DNA of 11,420 nucleotides from Anaerolineae bacterium (lineage in GTDB: Bacteria; Chloroflexota; Anaerolineae; JAFGEY01): contig JAFGEY010000046.1 of the NCBI GenBank assembly GCA_016931365.1, forward strand, positions 1-11,420, in the 5' to 3' direction. Positions 1 to 7,975 of this stretch are shown here, in pieces (within the stretch, counting starts at the first letter, position 1; the number at the start of each line of letters is the position of its first letter). The translations under genes and the position numbers were made by a program. The notes below the pieces were generated by a model. The model was not told the origin of the DNA and did no database searches. It was given only the letters and a program-made list of their open reading frames with translations.

Positions 1-1
1 A

Positions 2-457
2 GACCTTCTCTATGGTCAGGTGATCAAGCGTTATCGCCGCCGACGGGTGGTCAGTGTGGAATACGTGATGCAGTGGGGGGTATTGGCGGACCTGAAGGCG
101 CGATTGAAAGCACTGAGCTTGAGTGATCGACTGAACACAGCCTTTGTGGAGCACGTTAAATTGACCATTCGGCAGGGCGTATCAATGTTGATTCGACGCA
201 CGTGGGGCACGGCACAGACGCAAAGCGGACTCAAGCTGCATCTGGCGTGGTGGCTCGGATGTGTTCCATCCGCGGGGTACTACCATTTTGTCCGACCGCA
301 CATGTCATTGCGTGTCGAATATACACAACCCATTCCCCGCCAAGGTGGGCAGCTTGCCAGGCGATACCGTTCGCGCACTCCGGCGATGGCAGCCAGTCTC
401 ACTCGTCATCGTTGGACGGTGAAGGAGTTCCTCAATTACCCGCTACCGGTAGGGTAG
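2..457 (+). CDS. Transposase C-terminal fragment (IS1-like DDE type), 5' cut by window edge
   Basis: The reading frame is open from base 2 to the TAG at 455-457, so the beginning of the gene lies outside the window. The GTG at 20 is not a credible start because in-frame coding (DLLYGQ) continues upstream of it. The fragment shows family-type blocks: a basic KRYRRRRVVSV segment, NTAFVEHVKLTIRQ with a likely catalytic Glu (residue 44 counting from the GTG), RRTWGTAQ, YYHFVRPHMSL and a C-terminal RTPAMAASLTRHRWTVKEFL. These resemble the C-terminal half of IS1-like DDE transposases of Chloroflexota and cyanobacteria, from memory of the family. Oddities suggest decay: a Lys where I would expect Asn after the catalytic Glu (EHVK rather than ERVN), and about six extra residues (LGCVPSAG) before YYHFVRPH. 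It would cut and join DNA if intact. The family name is less certain than the transposase call. Confidence 0.75.
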   Translation, partial: DLLYGQVIKRYRRRRVVSVEYVMQWGVLADLKARLKALSLSDRLNTAFVEHVKLTIRQGVSMLIRRTWGTAQTQSGLKLHLAWWLGCVPSAGYYHFVRPHMSLRVEYTQPIPRQGGQLARRYRSRTPAMAASLTRHRWTVKEFLNYPLPVG

Positions 458-482
458 TTCAACACGCCTGGGGAAAAGAAAA

Positions 483-499
483 TGGGGATTATATCCCCA
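483..499. repeat. Perfect hairpin, 7-bp stem with 3-nt loop
   Basis: TGGGGAT (483-489) pairs with ATCCCCA (493-499) around a TAT loop. The stem lies 26 bases after the transposase stop. On the minus strand it is followed by ATTTTCTTTTCC, so it could terminate minus-strand transcription. On the plus strand no T-tract follows. It could instead belong to the insertion element end. The structure is seen directly; its role is inferred. Confidence 0.6.
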
Positions 500-506
500 A
501 AATCAG

Positions 507-526
507 CGGAAACTGTGTTGTTTCCG
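507..526. repeat. Perfect hairpin, 7-bp stem with 6-nt loop
   Basis: CGGAAAC (507-513) and GTTTCCG (520-526) are exact inverted complements around TGTGTT. The hairpin starts seven bases after the previous one ends, making a tandem pair. No strong T-tract follows directly on either strand, so a simple intrinsic terminator is not clearly supported. A subterminal structure of the neighbouring insertion element or a protein binding site are alternatives. Confidence 0.55.
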
Positions 527-579
527 TTCGCCGACAGCCTCTTTTGGTCAGGATAGGGGCAGGTCAAGCGACTATTTCG

Positions 580-591
580 CGCCAATTGGCG
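580..591. repeat. 12-bp perfect palindrome CGCCAATTGGCG
   Basis: CGCCAATTGGCG is fully self-complementary and lies about 85 bases upstream of the candidate -10 box of the operon. It has the size and symmetry of a dimeric regulator site, but a single copy cannot establish that. The position is upstream of the promoter rather than overlapping it, which would suit an activator or an upstream element better than a simple repressor. Confidence 0.3.
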
Positions 592-671
592 TCGTCCCGG
601 AGGCTAGTGGAATTATCCACCGTGTCTGTAGGGAGTACCGTCCCCTGATTTCATATCTTTTTGGCGTATTG

Positions 672-680
672 TGATATAAT
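672..680 (+). promoter_or_regulatory. Extended -10 promoter for the three-gene membrane operon
   Basis: TGATATAAT at 672-680 is an exact extended -10 element (TGN followed by TATAAT) inside a short AT-rich island. Transcription would start near 687, giving a leader of about 30 bases before the ATG at 717. There is no good -35 hexamer at 17 bp spacing (the bases there read CATATC), which fits an extended -10 promoter. This is the only convincing promoter upstream of the block of three plus-strand genes. Confidence 0.55.
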
Positions 681-705
681 AATAACCAGATATAAGCGGG
701 ATAGT

Positions 706-712
706 GGAGAGG
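706..712 (+). promoter_or_regulatory. Ribosome binding site of the giant membrane protein gene
   Basis: GGAGAGG ends four bases before the ATG at 717. It supports that ATG as the start, together with the zinc-ribbon cysteines that begin at residue 3. Confidence 0.6.
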
Positions 713-716
713 ACGC

Positions 717-3700
717 ATGCGTTGCCCAAGCTGTGGTGAAGCGGGATTCGATCCTGGTGAATCCTGTCCAAACTGCCGATTCAATGGCGACCTCGATCTC
801 GTCATAGAACTGACCCATATCAATTGGGTACTAGGCGAGATCGATGCCTGGCAGACGTTCGAGGCGCACCCAGCAACCAGGCAGCAACTGAAAAACCACT
901 ATGCCATCCGCCAGCGTGAATTAGAAATTGAATTGGGGCTGCGCCTGCCCCTCTTTAGCGAACAAGAAGCGCGCCAGGCCTGGCCGGAACTTGATCGCTA
1001 CAAGGCATTGCGCCTGAAAATGGCCGAATGGCTGGAAGCGGGGTTGCTCAATCCCACCCACAGCCAACCAATCGTCGATGAGATTGTGCAGCAGATCGAT
1101 GAACTGCAAGCGCGGCTGGAAGGCCATACACGAGAGCTCATCGAGCCGACAGATCAGAGCGCTTTGGCGGCGATCACGTTTGTGAGCGAAATCGTCAACG
1201 AACTTGGACGGCACGATGGCTTTGCTACACCTCGCGCCCAAGCTGACATCCTCGAATCACTTGCTGCTGAAAAGGAAACCCTCGAAACCAGGTTGGGGCT
1301 GCGCCCCGAACCGGAGCCTGTCCAAGAAACAGCCGTTGAACCCAAGATCGCGAAACCAGCCGAAACACCCACATTGCAGCCCGAGATCCCTCCTCCCGCG
1401 CCGCCTGCTCCATCCATCCCGTTTCGCGATCTCTTGTGGCGTACACTGGTCTCCGAACGTACACTGCGCGCAATTTTGTTCCTGGGCATCTTTTTGCTCT
1501 TCTCGGCAGCAATCTCGTTCGTCATCTGGGGGTGGCGCGACTTTGGGCCTGTGGTTCGTGTGGCCATTCCCTGTGGCTTTACGATTCTCTTTTTCGCCCT
1601 TGGCCGATACGTGCGCGTCAACATGACGCTGCATCGTTCCGGCATCGCCTTGAGTGCCATAGCCGCGCTGCTGATCCCGATCGATTTTTACACGGCATTC
1701 GTCAACCTCGATATCCCGGCAGACTTTTGGCCGCAATTCTGGCTGATCACATCGGTGTTTTGCCTGGGGACCTACATTGTGACCACCCTGATCATCACAA
1801 GCCCATTGTTCGCTTATCTGGTCGGCGTAGCGGCGGGCAGCACCGTGTTGGCGGGCATCGAGGTCGGCAGCCAGTTTGCTATGCTATCGCGCGACTGGTA
1901 CAGCGCCGGGCTGTCGCTGCTGGCGGCGGGGATGATTTTGTCGGCGCGGGGCATTGTACGCCGTCTAGGGCAGCGATGGCATGTCTTCGCCGATCCTTTT
2001 CGTTACCTGGCCCTGCTGGCTGTCGGTGTGCTGATGCCGCTGACCTTTGGCTGGCGCTTTATCTCTCGCGAGGGATACGACGCGCTGCACTATGCGCTGA
2101 TCGTCAACTGGTGGGTAGGTGGATTCGTTCTGGGCTGGGGTGCGATCTATCACCGCAGTCGCAGCCTGGGTTTGTTGGCGGCGATTTCGCTGCCGGTCGC
2201 CGTCTACCTTGCACAGGCCGCCTTGTTCGACCGGTTGGAGGTCAACCCGGCGTGGCACGCCTTCGGTTGGGCCTGCCTGGTGCCGCTCTACTTCTTTTTT
2301 GGGCACAGGTGGCGGGCACACGAGGATGACGTGGTGCGCAGTCATGGACGCACAGCGACGCGATGGGGCGTTTTCTTGGCCATTCTAACCGCGCTGTGGT
2401 CGCTGACCGATTTGACCAGCGGTGCGGCTGCGGCGAGCAGTCACAGCATACTATGCGCCTCGGTTATCCTCGCCGCGCTGCTCTGGCAGCGTCCCAACAT
2501 CCTTTATGCCGCATCCGTGCTCTCGTTTACAGCCGTTTCTTTTGCTATGGCCGAACTGGGACTTGAACCCGCGCAATTGAGCATCGGCTGGACGTCGTTG
2601 TCACTGCTTCACATCCTGGTCGTGCGCTCGGTTTCTATGCTGCTGGCAGCAAATCAAGATCGTTTGCACTCTGACTTGGCCCAACGCGTTGTCGAACCGC
2701 TCGTGCCCGCGGGTTATTTGATCGCTGCGCTGGCGTTGTTGCCGCCGCTCTTTCCGTACGATGGCACATTGTTCGTTTACGTGCTCGGTCATTGGATTGG
2801 CCTGGCAATATGGGGTGCACGGCTTGCGCACGCCCAATATCCCGGATTCAAGCCATCGATCGTCCATATGCCAGATGGCGACGATACATCTGACGACAAG
2901 GCCGAGGATTTGACCGGTCGACAGCGATTCTTTCCGCCACGCGACCTTTTCCAATGGTTGGCCGCGCTGCCGATGCCGGTCTGGGTCTGGACCTTGTTCG
3001 ACAATCTCGACCGCCCGCTTGGCCCCGACCTGGCGCTTTCACTGGCCGCACTGTCTTGGGGAATGGTCGCGCTGGGCTATTACCTGTCTCGAATCGATGT
3101 CGCCTATCGCTGCCCGTGGCGTACCGTCGGCTTGGTGGTCAGTGTCGTCGCTTTTGGTGCGGCCTTGATCATCGTCCCTGATGGTCTTTCACCGGCGATC
3201 TGTCTGATCTCGGCAGGTTTGCTCTATTTTGCCGATGCGATCACCAGGCGACATGCCTTCGAATTGATGCCGGCGGCATGGGTCACGGCAATCGGTTATT
3301 TGCTCTTTTTGTATCGCCTGGAATGGGATATTGAGGTTATTGGCTTTGGCCTTGCGGCGCTCGTGGCTCTCTATTTCTTGATCGGCTTTTGGGTTGAACG
3401 GCGTCGTTCCCCAGTCTTTACGCACGCCTTTTTGTTGCCCCTCTACCATGCCGCACACGCCCTGACCCTGGTTTCGATCGCCCTGGTGTACGCGGTGGCA
3501 TTAGTCAACCTCGCGTTTGCCGAGTGGACGGACGAGATGCGGCTGTGGGGCGCAGCGGCGCAGTTCGTGCTGGGCATCATCTATGGGCTGTATGCCTGGG
3601 ACACCTACCGCGAGCGGTGGGGGCACGCGGCAGCCTGGCTAGGCACGTTGGGCGCCGGATTTTTGTTTACCGTCTACAGCCGTGGTCGTGGATCGTCGGC

Positions 3701-6614
3701 AGCCAAGGCGGCGCTGCTGGCGGTGGTGTTTGTCCTGGCAGAGCGACTGCTGCGCTGGCTCTATCGCCAGACTCGCATTGGGCGGCGCCGGCGGGCCTTT
3801 TTCCGTTTGGCTTGGAGGTTGTACAAACGTCCGCTGTTGGCTGCAGGTTGGACGGTTTCGGTGGGCACGATTGGCCTGGCGCTGATCCGAAATTTGATGA
3901 TTTTGGACGGCGGCTGGGTTCAAAAGAATTGGGCGATCGCCGGGTTGTTGATCGTCGTTGGGTTGTACGCACTTGCGGCGTGGATGTTTCGTCGCGCGCG
4001 TTTTGTGTGGTTTGCCGCGATCTTGCTCTTTGCGCCCTGGACGCTGTTGAGCGATCTGGGATGGTACACGGCGCTGCGCCCGACTTTGCCCGGATTCGCC
4101 ATCGGGTGGACTGTGTTGGCCTGGGTGCTGTACCTGGCCTCGTTGTTGGTCAAACGATTTGCGTCACGGGCATACGCGCTGCCCTTGCGCGCCGTGGCGC
4201 ACGCGCTAGTGCCCTTTTCCCTGCTGTGGGGGATCGCCGATGCGGAGACAAGCCGGTTTGCCTTTGGATTTGCCATTGGTCTCTATGGCCTGTCGGCGTG
4301 GCTGGATTATAGGGACATGTGCGCCGCGAGCATTGTTCCGCAAAAAGAAAAGTCCGTCTGGCGAGCGTCGCGTTTTCTGTACCCGGCATTGGGATTGATG
4401 CCGGTGTGGTGCGTGTATTTGCTGTCCTGGCTGTTCCCGGCGGTGCGACATGAGCATTATGGCCTGATGCTGTTGGCCTTCAGCCCGCTGGGACTCGCCG
4501 CCGGTCGATGGTGGCTCTATCGCTTGAGCGGGCACAGGTATGCATTGCCTGCATACCTGACCGGGTATGTGTCATTGATCGTGGGTACGATGCTGGTCGC
4601 CCACGACGCGCCGCTGTTGGCTCTGACACTGCTCTATGACGCGCTGTTGATGCTGATTTCTGCGCGGCTGTTCTCCAACCCGATGTGGGCCTATCCGGCG
4701 GCAGCGATGGTGCCGATTTCATTGTTGATCGCGTTGAACCAGGCTAGCGTGGCCGCCAACCGGCACGGCTGGTGGTTGATCGGCTTGGCCGCCGTCTACC
4801 TGTCCTTGGCCTGGGCATTGCGCCGCCTCAAATTGGACGCGTATGCCACGAGTACGCTGTCAATAGGATTTGCCCTAGTGGCGTTGGGACTGCCGCCATC
4901 GAGCCAGGATCAGATCGGCGCATTGTGGGGATACGGCGGCGCGGCGTTGTTGTATGCGATCTCGGCGTCTTGGCTGCGCCAACCGCTGCTGCTGACACCG
5001 GCCTGCGCGTTGTCGATCGTGCCTTATGCCGTCGGTCTGTCACGGTCGGCGCTCGCGCCCGAGTATTATGGGCTGGCTTTGTTCCCCGGCGCACTGATCG
5101 CCTTGGTTATTGGCTGGCGGCTCGACGTTCGGTTGGGGCGCTGGCAAGATTTTCCCTGGTTTGTGCCAGACCAATGGCCCGCCGCCGTCGCCGATCGCTT
5201 GCTGGGCTGGTGGGCGCTGTCCCCCTATGTGCTGGGATTCGGACTGGCCGCATTCAGCTCGCTTTTTACCGCCTCGAATGCCTGGTTGACGGCATTGAAT
5301 TTCCTGTTGATGGCGCTGCTTTTTGGTTGGGCGATCGCTTATTTTCGCCGGCGAGGATGGCTGCTGCTCGCAGCGCTGGCCGCTCACCTGTCCGTCGCAT
5401 ACGTATTGCACGCCTGGGGATGGTGGTCCTGGCCATCTTTTGCCTGGTTGCGTTTTTTGCCGGTCACGGTGATCACGGCACTGGCGGCGATATGGATCGA
5501 GCGGCAAAGGGAAGAAGGGCCGCCCTTGGCGACCGAACGGGCGCTCGAAGGATGGTCGCGTCCGTTGTACCTGTTGCTGTTGGTTGATATGCTGGTCGGA
5601 CAAGGGCTGTGCCTGGTGAAAACAGACGCCGGGGCGCTGGTCACGTTGGTCCACACGCTGCTGTTGAGTGTGCTGGCCTGGATCTGGACGTCGCAGTTAC
5701 TGCCTTACCTTGGCGCGACGATGGGCATCGTTACGCTCTGCCAATGGCTGATTGTCTGGAACCGGCCTTTGCTGACCGTGCCGGTTTCGCTATCACAGTT
5801 GGCGTTGGGATACGGTGTGATAGGGTATGGATTGGCACTATACGCTCGTTGGGGCAAAAGACAGTCGATGCCCAAACAGGTGTCGATCTGGGAGCGTCCG
5901 TTGCAGCGATGCAGCGTACTTTTCTCGTGGGGCATTTTCCTGTTCACCGCCATCCTGGGCATCAACCTGGTTGCCTGGACGGCACGCGCCATGTTGGGCC
6001 TTTCCTTTCGGCACATCGTTGAACTGGAGCGCGTGCGTATGGCGGTCGGCGTGCTGTCACTGCTGGGGCTGCTCTACGTGGCCGCATCCGTCGTGTACCG
6101 CCGCCTGCGATTGGGGTACCTCGCCGTGGGAATGCTGCTGGCAGGATGGACATTGCATGCGTTTTACGTGCAGCAGTGGGATGGACTGGCACGCGTGCAG
6201 TGGTACGCGATCCCGGCAGGATTGTATTTGCTGGGCATCGCCTACCTGGAATGGCAGCGCGGCAACAAGTTGCTGGCCCGTTGGCTCGATTACGCGGCCA
6301 CGCTGTTGATGCTGGGATCGCTGTTTTGGCAAACACTGTTGTACGGATGGCAGTACGCACTCTTGTTAGGCGCTGAAGGGTTCTTGTCGTTTTGGTGGGG
6401 CAGCGCGCGCCGCCTGCGCCGCTTTTTCTATGCCGGCATGATTGGGGTGATGCTGGCGACAGTAGGACAGTTGATCAACGCATTGCAGTCAATCAATCAA
6501 TGGATCGTTTTTGGAGTCATTGGCTTGCTGCTGTTCAGCATTGCTGCCATTGTGGAACGCAGGCTGGAAGAGATCCGCGCTTCGCTGCAAGAAGTGTTGG
6601 AAGATTGGGAGTGA
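717..6614 (+). CDS. Giant zinc-ribbon polytopic membrane protein (DUF2157/DUF2339-like), 1965 aa
   Basis: Residues 3-20 form a CxxC-x10-CxxC zinc ribbon (Cys3, Cys6, Cys17, Cys20). Residues about 28-195 are a charged, helix-rich soluble region, and about 197-235 is a Pro/Glu-rich linker. From about residue 250 to 1945 the protein is almost continuously hydrophobic; I estimate 45-55 membrane helices by eye. Breaks include an acidic loop near 704-740 (DGDDTSDDKAED) and a strongly basic one near 1015-1037 (RIGRRRR). The C-terminus is a short charged helix. Residues about 1153-1476 look like three tandem copies of a membrane module. The layout (zinc ribbon, soluble helices, then a long run of helices) resembles the large uncharacterised DUF2157/DUF2339 membrane proteins, but the family match is from memory and function is unknown. 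The zinc ribbon should be cytoplasmic. The gene heads an operon: its TGA is one base before the ATG of the PrsW gene. No transporter or enzyme motif was recognised. Confidence 0.85.
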   Translation: MRCPSCGEAGFDPGESCPNCRFNGDLDLVIELTHINWVLGEIDAWQTFEAHPATRQQLKNHYAIRQRELEIELGLRLPLFSEQEARQAWPELDRYKALRLKMAEWLEAGLLNPTHSQPIVDEIVQQIDELQARLEGHTRELIEPTDQSALAAITFVSEIVNELGRHDGFATPRAQADILESLAAEKETLETRLGLRPEPEPVQETAVEPKIAKPAETPTLQPEIPPPAPPAPSIPFRDLLWRTLVSERTLRAILFLGIFLLFSAAISFVIWGWRDFGPVVRVAIPCGFTILFFALGRYVRVNMTLHRSGIALSAIAALLIPIDFYTAFVNLDIPADFWPQFWLITSVFCLGTYIVTTLIITSPLFAYLVGVAAGSTVLAGIEVGSQFAMLSRDWYSAGLSLLAAGMILSARGIVRRLGQRWHVFADPFRYLALLAVGVLMPLTFGWRFISREGYDALHYALIVNWWVGGFVLGWGAIYHRSRSLGLLAAISLPVAVYLAQAALFDRLEVNPAWHAFGWACLVPLYFFFGHRWRAHEDDVVRSHGRTATRWGVFLAILTALWSLTDLTSGAAAASSHSILCASVILAALLWQRPNILYAASVLSFTAVSFAMAELGLEPAQLSIGWTSLSLLHILVVRSVSMLLAANQDRLHSDLAQRVVEPLVPAGYLIAALALLPPLFPYDGTLFVYVLGHWIGLAIWGARLAHAQYPGFKPSIVHMPDGDDTSDDKAEDLTGRQRFFPPRDLFQWLAALPMPVWVWTLFDNLDRPLGPDLALSLAALSWGMVALGYYLSRIDVAYRCPWRTVGLVVSVVAFGAALIIVPDGLSPAICLISAGLLYFADAITRRHAFELMPAAWVTAIGYLLFLYRLEWDIEVIGFGLAALVALYFLIGFWVERRRSPVFTHAFLLPLYHAAHALTLVSIALVYAVALVNLAFAEWTDEMRLWGAAAQFVLGIIYGLYAWDTYRERWGHAAAWLGTLGAGFLFTVYSRGRGSSAAKAALLAVVFVLAERLLRWLYRQTRIGRRRRAFFRLAWRLYKRPLLAAGWTVSVGTIGLALIRNLMILDGGWVQKNWAIAGLLIVVGLYALAAWMFRRARFVWFAAILLFAPWTLLSDLGWYTALRPTLPGFAIGWTVLAWVLYLASLLVKRFASRAYALPLRAVAHALVPFSLLWGIADAETSRFAFGFAIGLYGLSAWLDYRDMCAASIVPQKEKSVWRASRFLYPALGLMPVWCVYLLSWLFPAVRHEHYGLMLLAFSPLGLAAGRWWLYRLSGHRYALPAYLTGYVSLIVGTMLVAHDAPLLALTLLYDALLMLISARLFSNPMWAYPAAAMVPISLLIALNQASVAANRHGWWLIGLAAVYLSLAWALRRLKLDAYATSTLSIGFALVALGLPPSSQDQIGALWGYGGAALLYAISASWLRQPLLLTPACALSIVPYAVGLSRSALAPEYYGLALFPGALIALVIGWRLDVRLGRWQDFPWFVPDQWPAAVADRLLGWWALSPYVLGFGLAAFSSLFTASNAWLTALNFLLMALLFGWAIAYFRRRGWLLLAALAAHLSVAYVLHAWGWWSWPSFAWLRFLPVTVITALAAIWIERQREEGPPLATERALEGWSRPLYLLLLVDMLVGQGLCLVKTDAGALVTLVHTLLLSVLAWIWTSQLLPYLGATMGIVTLCQWLIVWNRPLLTVPVSLSQLALGYGVIGYGLALYARWGKRQSMPKQVSIWERPLQRCSVLFSWGIFLFTAILGINLVAWTARAMLGLSFRHIVELERVRMAVGVLSLLGLLYVAASVVYRRLRLGYLAVGMLLAGWTLHAFYVQQWDGLARVQWYAIPAGLYLLGIAYLEWQRGNKLLARWLDYAATLLMLGSLFWQTLLYGWQYALLLGAEGFLSFWWGSARRLRRFFYAGMIGVMLATVGQLINALQSINQWIVFGVIGLLLFSIAAIVERRLEEIRASLQEVLEDWE
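4173..5144 (+). repeat. Tandem protein-level repeats inside the giant membrane protein
   Basis: Three successive stretches of the encoded protein, starting near Tyr1153 (YALPLRAVAHAL), Tyr1275 (YALPAYLTGYVSL) and Tyr1376 (YATSTLSIGFALV), follow the same pattern. The second and third align almost without gaps at a period of about 101 residues, for example YDALLMLISARLFSNP with GGAALLYAISASWLRQP, then YPAAAMVPISLL with TPACALSIVPYAV, then HGWWLIGLAAVYL with YYGLALFPGALIAL. The first copy is longer (122 residues), with a hydrophilic insert containing QKEKSVW. Each unit would hold three to four membrane helices. This was seen by eye; no alignment score is available. Confidence 0.55.
6606..6611 (+). 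promoter_or_regulatory. Ribosome binding site deciding the PrsW gene start
   Basis: TGGGAG sits four bases before the ATG at 6616, inside the last codons of the upstream gene. The frame is open further upstream to an ATG at 6511, but that start would overlap the preceding gene by 104 bases. The 6616 start gives an overlap-free junction (TGA, G, ATG) typical of translational coupling. Confidence 0.5.
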
Positions 6615-6615
6615 G

Positions 6616-7950
6616 ATGGCCGAAACAAACGTAGAGCAAATGCAAGGTGAGCAGCCCAAGATCGAGGTGGCACAGATCGGGTTCAAGCGTACCGTGGCCA
6701 TCGCTGGTACGCTGTTGGCTTTGCCCGGCGTTCTGATCGCGTTTGGTTACTGCTGCAGCAGTTTGACGACATTGTTCGACGAAAGCACCTGGCGCGATCT
6801 GCGTGCCGGACTCGTTTGGTTGAGCGCTACGTTATTGACTTGGGGCGCGGGGTCGATCACAGCCTGGCACGGTTTACGCGCATTGAACGGCAAGCCATCG
6901 AGACCAATGCGTTTGCCGCCGATTTGGGCGTTGGTCGGCGTGTTTGCGCTGTTGATCATTTTTGGACTAGTCGCCTATGACCCATCAAGGGGATTGTTAG
7001 CCCTGTCCTTTGCTCCCGTCTTGTGGGGCACTGCGGTGCTGCCCCCGCTGTGGGCCGTATCGTGGTTTATAAGCGGGACGGATACGGATGCCGATCTGAC
7101 CTGGCGCAAGGGCATGGTTGCATTGGCCGGCGGGGCGACGGTCAGTGTGGTGATCGCGCTCGTGCTGGAAATTCTGGTACCGGCGGTTTTTCTGCTGTTG
7201 GTCATGGATCTGGCCGACAGCGCAATCAGCAGTGTCGAGCTACTACTTGAAGCGCTGGCCGGTAAGGATGTGGCTGCCGCTGTGACCGGCCCCGGGTTCA
7301 TCTATGCCTTGATCCAACTGGCGATCGTGGCGCCGTTGGTCGAAGAGTTTGCGAAACCATTGATCACATTGCCCTTGCTGAATCGCCTGACGCGCCGGGG
7401 GGCATTTCTGGTGGGCGCGATGGCCGGAGTCGGGTTTGCCACACTGGAAAACGTGTTGTATGCCGGGTTCGCCGGTCAGTTTTGGGCCGGGATCATTCTA
7501 GTTCGCGCTCTGTGCGGGGCCATTCATCCCCTTGGCGCAGGGTTGGTCACACTGGGTTGGCACGATCTGTTCAAAAATCGGGTTGATGTCTGGCCGAGAG
7601 CGCTGTTGCATTTCGCTTCGGCGGCCGGCGTGCATGCGATTTGGAATGGCGGTACGCTGTTGGTGCTGACCCTGGCCGGGGCACAGTTCTTTGACAAACT
7701 GCCACCCGAGATCGACGTGCTGGGTCTGTCGGCGGCAGGGACGACGCTGGCCTTGCTCATCGTTTTGGGACTGGCGGCATTGTGGGTCGGACGCACAGTG
7801 ACCAGGCGGTTGCCGTCTCCAGTCGACGAGGGCGATGTGAGCGAGATTCCGCTGATCCTGCCGGATCGCTCAGTCGCGATCTGGGCGCTGCTGTGCTTGG
7901 TTGCATTCCTGCCGGCGGGGATCGTCGGATTACAGCTCTTGTTCCATTAA
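6616..7950 (+). CDS. PrsW-family intramembrane metalloprotease, 444 aa
   Basis: This is a multi-pass membrane protein with the PrsW (site-1 type glutamic/metallo protease, related to CAAX/Abi proteases) signature. It has EEFAKP with Glu243-Glu244, GVGFATLENVLYAG with Glu278-Asn279, AIHPLGAG with His304, and GVHAIWNGG with His340. In this family such Glu and His residues lie within membrane helices and form the active site. About 24 polar residues come first, then helices start at TVAIAGTLLALPGVLIAFG. At 444 residues it is longer than Bacillus PrsW (about 220), with extra N-terminal helices and a C-terminal pair of helices. B. subtilis PrsW cleaves the anti-sigma factor RsiW; the substrate here is unknown and no anti-sigma or sigma factor gene is in the window. 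The gene is probably co-translated with the upstream giant membrane protein. All expected motif residues are present, so it is probably active. Confidence 0.9.
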   Translation: MAETNVEQMQGEQPKIEVAQIGFKRTVAIAGTLLALPGVLIAFGYCCSSLTTLFDESTWRDLRAGLVWLSATLLTWGAGSITAWHGLRALNGKPSRPMRLPPIWALVGVFALLIIFGLVAYDPSRGLLALSFAPVLWGTAVLPPLWAVSWFISGTDTDADLTWRKGMVALAGGATVSVVIALVLEILVPAVFLLLVMDLADSAISSVELLLEALAGKDVAAAVTGPGFIYALIQLAIVAPLVEEFAKPLITLPLLNRLTRRGAFLVGAMAGVGFATLENVLYAGFAGQFWAGIILVRALCGAIHPLGAGLVTLGWHDLFKNRVDVWPRALLHFASAAGVHAIWNGGTLLVLTLAGAQFFDKLPPEIDVLGLSAAGTTLALLIVLGLAALWVGRTVTRRLPSPVDEGDVSEIPLILPDRSVAIWALLCLVAFLPAGIVGLQLLFH

Positions 7951-7975
7951 CTGGCCTTGCTGAAAAAAGGTTGAG

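Noticed and set aside
607..644. Two short inverted repeats (GTGGA/TCCAC at 607-620 and GGGA/TCCC at 631-644) just upstream of the operon promoter
   Set aside because: Stems of five and four base pairs are expected by chance at this length and do not have terminator context.
202..648. Plus-strand open frame running from the transposase into the intergenic hairpins
   Set aside because: It overlaps the transposase frame, lacks a ribosome binding site and shows no familiar motif; it crosses the hairpin region.
1436..2329. Long out-of-frame open reading frames within the giant membrane protein gene (also 3524-4312 and 4772-5587)
   Set aside because: They are shifted frames of one continuous hydrophobic coding sequence and read as Arg/Ala/Gly-rich non-homologous protein.
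6511..6615. Upstream in-frame ATG as start of the PrsW gene
   Set aside because: It would overlap the preceding gene by 104 bases, and the extra residues mirror that gene's shifted frame. The ATG at 6616 has its own ribosome binding site and coupled spacing.
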